Position numbers and translations under genes: made by a program. The notes below the pieces were generated by a model. The model was given only the letters and a program-made list of their open reading frames with translations. It was not told the DNA's origin and did not search any database. A stretch of 64,000 nucleotides of DNA from Glandiceps talaboti (lineage: Eukaryota > Hemichordata > Enteropneusta > Spengelidae). Location of the stretch: the NCBI RefSeq assembly GCF_964340395.1, contig NC_135570.1, positions 15,996,322-16,060,321 of the forward strand, written 5' to 3'. Shown here in pieces: positions 59,401 through 64,000 of this stretch; position 1 is the stretch's first letter; the number at the start of each line of letters is the position of its first letter.

Positions 59401-62400
59401 TCTTACTCTGCAGTACTGGTTTACCAATGGGTTCTCACTCTGTAGTGCTGGTTTACCAATGGGTTCTCACTCTGTAGTACTGTTTTACCAATGGGTTCTC
59501 ACTCTGTAGTGCTGGTTTACCAATGGGTTCTTACTCTGTAGTGCTGGTTTACCAATGGGTTCTCACTCTGTAGTGCTGGTTTACCAATGGGTTCTTACTC
59601 TGTAGTGCTGGTTTACCAATGGGTTCTTACTCTGCAGTACTGTTTTACCAATGGGTTCTTACTCTGTAGTACTGGTTTACCAATGGGTTCTCACTCTGTA
59701 GTGCTGGTTTACCAATGGGTTCTTACTCTGTAGTGCTGGTTTACCAATGGGTTCTCACTCTGTAGTGCTGGTTTACCAATGGGTTCTTACTCTGTAGTGC
59801 TGGTTTACCAATGGGTTCTCACTCTGTAGTACTGTTTTACCAATGGGTTCTCACTCTGTAGTACTGTTTTACCAATGGGTTCTCACTCTGTAGTGCTGGT
59901 TTACCAATGGTTTCTTACTCTGCAGTACTGGTTTACCAATGGGTTCTCACTCTGCAGTACTGGTTTACCAATGGGTTCTCACTCTGTAGTGCTGGTTTAC
60001 CAATGGGTTCTCACTCTGTAGTGCTGTTTTACCAATGGGTTCTCACTCTGTAGTGCTGTTTTACCAATGGGTTCTTACTCTGCAGTACTGGTTTACCAAT
60101 GGGTTCTCACTCTGTAGTGCTGTTTTACCAATGGGTTCTCACTCTGTAGTGCTGTTTTACCAATGGGTTCTTACTCTGCAGTACTGGTTTACCAATGGGT
60201 TCTCACTCTGCAGTACTGGTTTACCAATGGGTTCTCACTCTGTAGTACTGGTTTACCAATGGGTTCTCACTCTGTAGTACTGGTTTACCAATGGGTTCTC
60301 ACTCTGCAGTATTGTTTTACCAATGGGTTCTCACTCTGCAGTATTGTTTTACCAATGGGTTCTCACTCTGTAGTGCTGGTTTACCAATGGGGTCTTACTC
60401 TGCAGTACTGGTTTACCAATGGGGTCTTACTCTGTAGTACTGGTTTACCAATGGGGTCTTACTCTGTAGTACTGTTTGGCACTAGACTATACTCAGATTT
60501 TACACTACTTCCAATAAATCCCTTTTTTACGAAGTTAAACTTGATTTAATAATAACCTGCAACAGATTTCTTAGGGCATGAATTTACTTTGACTATAATT
60601 GCTTCTTAACAATATTGTCCTGTCAGCACTAAATTTTAGACTGGTGGGTTGTTTTTTATTCTGATGAATACCATCTACTTTGTCAAGGAATGAGATTAAT
60701 AATGAAATGCATACTAACCTGTTGTGGAAAATACTTGAATCTTGAGAGCAATTTCTGGTAATCATTCTCATTATTGTAATTCATACGATCTACAACTCTT
60801 TCAAAAGGGAATTTGAGGTTATCAGCATATCCTATAGCAAGATAATATCTAAAACAAAATATTGGAAGTTATCATCAAGTAGCAAGATAATATCTAAAAC
60901 AAAATATTGGAAGTTATCATCAAGTACTATAGCAAGATAATATCTAAAACAAAATATTGGAAGTAATCAGCAAGTAGCAAGATAATATCTAAAACAAAAT
61001 ATTGGAAGTTATCAGCAAGTACTATAATTGCAAGAAGACAAGTTCACATACAAGCAATTCCTTGAATATTTATTTAATCAATTTATGTATGAGAGAGTGA
61101 GTGTGTATCAAGATATGTAACTATATACATGTACATCTACATGAATGTGTGTCTGTATATGTGTCTGTGTACATGCATGTACTTGTACATGTATAATTAC
61201 TATCAACTGCGTTGACCCTCCCCAATTAAGGGAACTAGATACATTGTGATAACTGTGGTCTTGACAACATTATTACATAAATATCACCAGTGGGATCTGT
61301 AAGTAGGGTTTCAAAGATAGCGGCACTGCGGGAAATCAAAACACTTCTCTGTACCATAACATAGCGTCATTGATACTGTTTCAACTTCCAAGTTTATTTC
61401 CTCCACCAACTTTAACAGATGAAGAGTCTGTGTAAAAAAAACTTCTGGATTTGTCCATTGTAGTAGTGTACATGTTGATTTTGAAATTCTGGTTTTGGTC
61501 TTAGTTTTAAACTGTTGGGAGTGTCTCATAATGACAGTATGCCGCAACATCAATCTTAGGAGCCGTGTCATTTTAAAACTGACGCACAAGAAACGTAATT
61601 TCTTAGTATAAGTTTAAACCCCCCTCCTCCCCTCCCCCTCAAAACGAAATGGGGAAAATTGACGACCTGTCCTACATAGTACATCGTCGTACACGTATGT
61701 TTATATCATATACCATGACATTGATAAACACAACAAACTCTAATTGCAATTCAAATTATAAAACATTTTACTGTCTCTGCAAAACATAGTTTCAATTGGA
61801 AATTGTATTTACCAGTTCTCATACTTTTTAGCCTTCAAGTTGTTTCTGTCGAGTCGTTTTTATTTGCACGTTTCCATAATTTATACATGTTGATTTTGAC
61901 TGTCGCACCACATCAGTGTGGAACACGTTAACGTCGGCTTTCATGATAGTCATGCATGTTTCAACTATTACTTGAAAACATCTACAAATCTGTTTGGAAT
62001 TACTAAACTATTGCTGAATAATTATTTCAGGCGATCAAACGTTTTGGTTTTCACATTTAATAGATGGATTGAATCAACATCAGTCGAACATTCAACTTGT
62101 TGTTAGTGCTTAAATAAACATTTGCAATACCACTCTATCTACGACAATTTAGTCCAAGTTTAGGTCACGTCAAACATGTGACATCTCATCAGTAATTTCC
62201 GGATTTAGATTTGTATTCTCTTTATACCTAAATGTGGCCTAACTTAGAACCTTCACGTAGGCGAGTTTTAGTGACGTCCTCTTCATAGTTTATTCAACTC
62301 AATTATCGTGAATGTCCTATAAGTGTTGCCACTATGATTGAACGATCAGCTTGTATCACCCTTTGGTAATTTTCGTTGACAAGATCACATGCTGTTATGT

Positions 62401-63771
62401 ACGTAGTATAAAGTGCAGTGTTGTTGTTTATATTTGCGTACAATGGACCTCATCGTGTCTAAACAGCTATCCCGTCTAGAATTTGGCATCAGGTAATCCT
62501 CAAAGCTATGTTGGATGTTTTAAAACTGAGAGTTGCCGGTACAAGAAAAGAAGGTAATGTCTGCAATATTACATGTAAAGTGTAATGCCTTGCTTTAGCA
62601 GTCGGCTTATCATCCAAGTCAGAAGAAATTGGTTGACGTGTGTGTTCATCAAGTATCATCATTTATACTATAGTTGGGACGACCCAACAAACTGTAAAAA
62701 TTCTTTTGATTTCAGGAACTTCTGTTTACATTTTGGTGAATAATACATCAATATTTTCATAGCATTCAAATGGTTGATTTTGTAATTCATTTATTGTACT
62801 TCCCTCCCTGGTCAGGGGTTTTGTAGTTCCTTCCCTGGTCAGGGGTTTGGCAGTTACTTGGCCATATGGTTATATTAGCACAACATGCATCCTCTCTCCA
62901 TGTATGTTGGCAAAGTTTCTGACTGTCACTTCTTCATGACAAGAAAAATAGCACTGCCTCTTTTGATTCCATTTCAGTAAGAATTAAAAATCCTTATTGA
63001 AATTTTGATGCATGCAAACGGAAATGAACTCTTATACTCCCTCCCCATAAATGAAGGAATTGCGTTTGTCGTGCATCAGTTTTACAATGTAAAATGACAC
63101 GGCCCCTTATCATTGTCAGTTGTGAACTTGTATGCTTTTGTCAAGTGATGCACTTTATACTATATTACATACAATAAGTCAAGCTTCTAGTAGTTCAGCT
63201 GTGTTTTCGTTGTTACTTTTTTCAAATATTAAAGTTTGTTGTTTACCATTTTGAAAATAGTATATCATTCTCTGAGCATTCAGGACAAGCCTTTTACATG
63301 TATTTCTCATGTGGAATTTTGATGAAAGATTGTAATGCATGTATAAGGAGGATGTAATGTAATGTGATGTGATGTGATGTGATGTGATGTGATGTGATGT
63401 GATGTGTGTTGATAGCGCGTGTTTGTTTTCATTCTGACTTCCTGACATGTGCAATACTCGGACGTCTTGACTCCCTTGGTGACATTTTCTCAAATAAGAG
63501 TTATCAAGACTGCAGTTATCACAATGTATCTACATTTTGTAGTTCCCTTAATCAATGTAATCGATAGTATATGTGCATGATTGCATATGAGTGTAAAGTT
63601 GTATATGGGACGGGGTTATTAAGATAAAATTACAACTTACCCTTTAACTTCACAACCAGACAAGAAAAGTTCCAATTCTTTCTTTAGTAGAAGTAGATTA
63701 ATGGAGTCTTCATTAGATAATGCTGAATCCTGAAATGTAGCCACTCTTCCTAAGAATCCCTTACAGTCTTC
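26564..63771 (-). CDS. DUF885 family protein (metallopeptidase-like), 14 exons, 5' end outside window
   Basis: Fourteen coding exons join with consistent phases and GT-AG borders to give 530 codons plus stop; the family is usually near 570-600 aa, so some 40-80 N-terminal residues lie beyond the right edge. Exons in order: 63641-63771, 60719-60848, 49809-49877, 48569-48678, 46959-47046, 46512-46679, 45408-45494, 42323-42414, 40643-40765, 38794-38965, 38001-38065, 36399-36573, 27949-28015, 26564-26679. Family landmarks are VYYEEALKFHITCDLTP, the histidine signature HEALPGHHMQ, GWGMYCEYLGEEMGLYE, EWTKEQAVQFL, VPGQ and the end KFDIKDFHDVVLSCGPVPL. The histidine cluster suggests a metal-dependent hydrolase; substrate and location are unknown. 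The introns are mostly minisatellites. The protein frame itself is intact. Exon identification is strong; enzymatic function is inference. Confidence 0.94.
27365..27906. repeat. GGT/AGT-rich simple repeat followed by (TG)n
   Basis: About 400 bp of degenerate GGTGGTAGTGATGG trinucleotide-type repeat, then an uninterrupted (TG)n of about 40 repeats. It lies in the last intron of the DUF885 gene; on the transcribed strand it gives a CA-rich tract a few tens of bases downstream of the exon 13 donor. Confidence 0.95.
27949..28015 (-). CDS. DUF885 gene, window exon 13
   Basis: Acceptor GTCATTATAG, donor GTAAGT; encodes ACSYTIGQLKIKELRQKSQD and KL, equivalent to the family's YxxG...LR segment after PGQ. 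Ends phase 1. Confidence 0.93.
28247..28321. repeat. 22-bp tandem repeat, about three copies
   Basis: Copies of TAATTGGACACTGCACTGTT separated by two bases, abutting the 45-bp array. Confidence 0.93.
28337..36344. repeat. 45-bp minisatellite, about 178 copies, with higher-order structure
   Basis: Each unit has GTGTAATTGATACAGTGGAT, TGTTGTGTATGGGGTAATGG and GTGCA. Position 28381 and position 36301 are in identical phase 7,920 bp apart, exactly 176 units, so there is no net indel over the array. Variation is limited to a few sites (GATACAG/GATACAA/GACACAA/GATAAAG/GACACAT, GGGTGCA/GGATGCA, GGGG/GGAG). Because 45 is divisible by three, frames stay open for thousands of bases on both strands; these are not genes. 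The array lies inside intron 12 of the DUF885 gene. Confidence 0.98.
36399..36573 (-). CDS. DUF885 gene, window exon 12
   Basis: Acceptor TTGTGTTAG, donor GTAAGG. Encodes FGSYCTGLQRACRSVIDPAL, then NVLEWTKEQAVQFLENNTPM, ending CISVPGQ. The DPALN stretch departs from the D-x-G-x-H pattern that I recall for most family members. Confidence 0.94.
36748..37998. repeat. 27-bp minisatellite carrying splice-donor copies
   Basis: About 46 copies (27 or 28 bp) with GGGTTGAATACTTACATGGC and ATTCTAA. On the gene's strand each regular unit reads CCATGTAAGTATTCAACC, the same as the real donor at 38000 (ACTGTAAGTATCCAACC). Some units have an extra C (ACCTTACAT), which changes the donor to GTAAGG. The array fills nearly all of the intron between exons 11 and 12. 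Confidence 0.97.
38001..38065 (-). CDS. DUF885 gene, window exon 11
   Basis: Acceptor ATATTTGTAG, donor GTAAGTATCC. Encodes GWGMYCEYLGEEMGLYEDVY and S, the conserved GW-YxE block, ending phase 2. Its donor is the first member of the 27-bp array that fills the next intron. Confidence 0.95.
38164..38517. repeat. AATC microsatellite with nested longer repeat
   Basis: (AATC)n interrupted three times by a CTAATCAGTTAGTCAAGACA / CAATTTAATC segment, so a unit of 90-110 bp was duplicated on top of the tetranucleotide repeat. In the intron between exons 10 and 11. Confidence 0.95.
38794..38965 (-). CDS. DUF885 gene, window exon 10 (HEALPGHH motif)
   Basis: Acceptor TTAATTTGTAG, donor GTATGT. Carries MMSLSLHEALPGHHMQTSYS, the family's histidine signature and probable metal site, and ends FPMHSGYIE. 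Confidence 0.96.
38966..40642. other. DUF885 intron with a short 45-bp repeat
   Basis: Between exons 9 and 10. At about 39570-39680 there are two to three copies of a unit with GTAGCTTGCTGGAAGGAGAG and TTTGTGTGGTCTGCCCAAG. The stretch 39860-40080 is GC-richer and may be transposon debris. No other exon supported. Confidence 0.5.
40643..40765 (-). CDS. DUF885 gene, window exon 9
   Basis: Encodes LEPVWMGTECEYLPAGFYFA and PSNDGGKPGTFYLNCHKPET. The acceptor is the AG of CTTATAAAG at 40766-40767; the AG five bases downstream would give a stop within eight codons and was not used. Confidence 0.92.
40957..41097. mobile_element. Small inverted-repeat element, copy 2
   Basis: Homologous to 15498-15645: AATTAGATGTTACCCCTCAA at the start, ACTATGAGTTGATAGATCAG in the middle and ATTCCGACTAAATGAAGAAA near the end. 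A partial third copy appears at about 40845-40915. Confidence 0.7.
41301..41410. repeat. CA microsatellite
   Basis: (CA)n of about 35 uninterrupted repeats preceded by GCATGCATGCACGCGCGCAC, in the intron between exons 8 and 9. Confidence 0.97.
42323..42414 (-). CDS. DUF885 gene, window exon 8
   Basis: Acceptor TTAATTTCAG, donor GTAAGT; encodes EELIQGHRDILDKVKNVLPK and YFKNIPDLEL, phase 2 at the donor. Confidence 0.93.
42640..44850. repeat. 34-bp minisatellite, about 65 copies
   Basis: Units of AACATACAGGACTTCACCAG and AATAAACACATATG. Common variants are CATGACTT, GTACTT, GATTT, and GTACATAC or GGACATAC. One shortened unit is near 44776. It occupies most of the intron between exons 7 and 8. 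Unlike other arrays here, its unit shows no resemblance to the flanking splice sites. Confidence 0.97.
44851..45407. other. Intron remainder, non-repetitive
   Basis: AT-rich, no exon or repeat recognised before the exon 7 donor. Confidence 0.5.
45408..45494 (-). CDS. DUF885 gene, window exon 7
   Basis: Acceptor CTTCCATAG, donor GTAAGT; 29 codons in phase 0, LMKSVHFKGDLKAFFEHLKN and EKRFYFQER. Confidence 0.93.
45495..46511. other. DUF885 intron without tandem array
   Basis: Between exons 6 and 7. Mostly unique sequence; a short ACATCTCTGAGTTTGA segment occurs twice near 45618 and 45713. One of the few larger introns in this gene that has not been invaded by a minisatellite. Confidence 0.5.
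46512..46679 (-). CDS. DUF885 gene, window exon 6
   Basis: Acceptor CTGTTACAG, donor GTACGT; 56 codons. Encodes GLLPNGKVYYEEALKFHITC followed by DLTPKEVFDIGLSEVNRI, the most conserved block before the histidine motif. Confidence 0.95.
46959..47046 (-). CDS. DUF885 gene, window exon 5
   Basis: Acceptor TATTGACTACAG, donor GTAAGT. Encodes KEELCQLGIQEIRDKLQGSY and KTLITFLKD. The acceptor is the prototype of the 30-bp array just upstream. Confidence 0.92.
47072..48553. repeat. 30-bp minisatellite carrying splice-acceptor copies
   Basis: About 49 copies with TTACTAAGTCTTCCTGTAGT and CAATACAATG. On the gene's strand each unit reads TGTATTGACTACAGGAAGAC, matching the real acceptor of exon 5 (TGTATTGACTACAGGAAAGA). 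The array runs from about 16 bp after the exon 4 donor almost to the exon 5 acceptor, so the 1.5-kb intron is essentially all array. Variants: GCC for GTC, CGTGTAG or CATGTAG for CCTGTAG (these destroy the CAG), and ACAAAG for ACTAAG. Confidence 0.97.
48569..48678 (-). CDS. DUF885 gene, window exon 4
   Basis: Acceptor TTTAAAG, donor GTATGT. Encodes ELIIKDIGIILEVAPQDTKF and ends HDLSCISPE; phase 2 at the donor. Confidence 0.88.
48679..49308. other. DUF885 intron, unique part
   Basis: Between exon 4 and the 24-bp array. No exon or repeat recognised; includes an inverted TTGACCAATCAGAG / CTGATTGGTCAA pair near 49067 and 49120. Confidence 0.5.
49309..49712. repeat. 24-bp minisatellite with donor-like GTAAGT in every unit
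   Basis: About 17 copies of GTTAACTTACCATAGGTAAT plus CAGT. On the gene's strand each reads CTATGGTAAGTTAAC; the real donor of exon 3, 100 bp upstream, reads CCATGGTAAGTATT, sharing ATGGTAAGT. Variants: GCTAATTAG, GGTATTCAG and GCTATCCAG. Confidence 0.96.
49809..49877 (-). CDS. DUF885 gene, window exon 3
   Basis: A 69-bp phase-0 exon encoding VDDVISILRQGINEGITQHQ and ITM, the conserved GITxHQ segment. Separated from the previous exon by a 10.8-kb intron that is almost entirely tandem repeats. Confidence 0.92.
49990..50630. repeat. 25-bp minisatellite grading into longer units
   Basis: Left part: regular TAGTGTTGTAAGGGTTTTCC plus CTGTA. To the right units diverge (TAGTGCTGTAAGGGTTCTCC plus CCATA, with insertions) and lengthen toward 27-30 bp. 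Confidence 0.94.
50631..51120. repeat. About 30-bp intermediate minisatellite
   Basis: Units such as GTAGTGCTGTTTTATCTGGG plus TTCTCCCCAC, sharing the TAGTGCTG start and GGGTTCTC core with both neighbouring arrays. It bridges the 25-bp and 32-bp families. Confidence 0.92.
51121..60472. repeat. 32-bp minisatellite, about 292 copies, with higher-order structure
   Basis: Units are GTAGTACTGGTTTACCAATG plus GGTTCTCACTCT. Frequent alternatives are CAGTACTG, GTGCTG, TGTTTTACC and TCTTACTCT. Long identical segments recur at exact multiples of 32 bp: the segment at 54435 recurs at 55587 (36 units) and 57859 (71 more). Reading frames cycle through all three phases every 96 bp; the recurring 32-residue peptides are not protein-coding. 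Lies in the intron between exons 2 and 3. Confidence 0.98.
60719..60848 (-). CDS. DUF885 gene, window exon 2
   Basis: Acceptor TTTTGTTTTAG, donor GTTAGT. Encodes YYLAIGYADNLKFPFERVVD and ends RFKYFPQQ. The acceptor and the first 15 or so coding bases are repeated in tandem upstream (60849-61024). Confidence 0.92.
60849..61024. repeat. Tandem copies of the exon 2 acceptor region
   Basis: Three extra copies (45-50 bp apart) of AGCAAGATAATATCTAAAAC plus AAAATATTGGAAGT, directly upstream of the functional acceptor at 60849-60850. Each copy contains the pyrimidine tract, the AG and the first 15 or so bases of exon 2. Confidence 0.95.
61559..63106. mobile_element. 1.55-kb inverted-terminal-repeat element with TTA duplication (PIF/Harbinger-like)
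   Basis: Left end GGAGCCGTGTCATTTTA; the right end read inwards is GGGGCCGTGTCATTTTA. Both continue with AAACTGAYGCAC and AAACGYAATTYCTT after a 7-bp insertion on the right. TTA flanks both ends (61556-61558, 63107-63109). A 3-bp TTA duplication and GG-start ends are typical of PIF/Harbinger. No transposase or Myb-like frame is evident, so it is non-autonomous or decayed. It sits in the intron between window exons 1 and 2 of the DUF885 gene. Confidence 0.75.
63350..63405. repeat. TGATG microsatellite
   Basis: About ten GTGAT pentanucleotide repeats inside the DUF885 intron. Confidence 0.95.
63641..63771 (-). CDS. DUF885 gene, window exon 1 (first visible)
   Basis: Acceptor CCTTTGCAG, donor GTAAGT. 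Encodes EDCKGFLGRVATFQDSALSN and a helical segment ending LFLSGCEVKG. Ends in phase 2. It enters with an acceptor, so at least one upstream exon exists. Confidence 0.9.
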
Positions 63772-64000
63772 CTGCAAAGGCAAACACAATAGAAAAATAG
63801 AATTTATGTTGCTTACTTGCTATTATTTAAAAATATTCCATCTATCGTTGTGAAGGTGAACGTTACACAACTGCCCCAAAACACTGAAGTAATATTACGT
63901 AAACAGAAATCCTTTATCTTTTAAATCTTTTCATTGATGGTGCTACATGATAATACATATGTTGTGATTTGTACCCTAGTGTTATGGATACCCACAGAGG
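63772..64000. other. Upstream intron of the DUF885 gene
   Basis: AT-rich sequence before the first visible acceptor; no further exon is recognisable up to the window edge. Confidence 0.6.

Noticed and set aside
51121-60472. Many overlapping frames with MGSHSVVLVYQW-type peptides that look membrane-like
   Set aside because: The 32-bp unit cycles through all three frames, so the same 32-residue peptide appears in every phase; no start context, codon bias or splice support.
61311-61589. 92-codon minus-strand frame near the element end
   Set aside because: No match to a domain I recognise; it crosses the inverted-repeat boundary at 61559 and has no splice or start support.

Overview
This is eukaryotic, animal nuclear DNA. 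It has spliced genes with GT-AG introns, a non-LTR retrotransposon, several inverted-repeat transposons and a very heavy load of tandem repeats. Gene content (a DNAJC12 orthologue, a THAP-finger protein and a DUF885 enzyme) suggests an invertebrate, perhaps a marine deuterostome or lophotrochozoan. Species cannot be named from the sequence alone. No bacterial, organellar or CRISPR features were seen.

Layout. 1-7 kb: intergenic or intronic DNA with minisatellites, a CATA microsatellite array and an inverted-repeat element with a 10-bp flanking duplication (3507-4297). 7.2-12.5 kb: a complete five-exon DNAJC12-like gene on the minus strand, with a 2-kb G-rich minisatellite in one intron and a promoter with CCAAT, CRE and ETS-like motifs. 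13-17.4 kb: tetranucleotide arrays and small transposons, one with a clear 9-bp target duplication. 17.4-18.3 kb: an intronless THAP-domain gene (minus) whose promoter carries a THAP11/ZNF143-type motif. 20.5-25.6 kb: a nearly intact CR1/Jockey-group LINE (ORF1 and ORF2, minus) inserted in older repeats.

26.56-63.77 kb and beyond: one large minus-strand gene for a DUF885 protein. I reconstructed 14 consecutive coding exons (530 codons plus stop) with every splice phase consistent. The first exon or exons lie past the right edge. About 1.6 kb of coding sequence is spread over 37 kb because the introns are filled with minisatellites of 24, 25-32, 27, 30, 34 and 45 bp; the largest arrays span about 8.0 and 9.35 kb.

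The most striking observation is that four introns of this gene contain tandem units that are copies of a splice site. Introns after the GWGMYCE and VDDV exons hold dozens of perfect GTAAGT donor copies just inside the real donor. Introns before the KEEL and YYLA exons hold copies of the real acceptor just upstream of it. For the donor introns, the acceptor array and two of the three extra acceptors, using a decoy would soon give an in-frame stop. This looks like intron growth seeded by duplication of exon-intron junctions, and it creates arrays of poison splice sites. The 45-bp and 32-bp arrays also show clear higher-order repeat structure.
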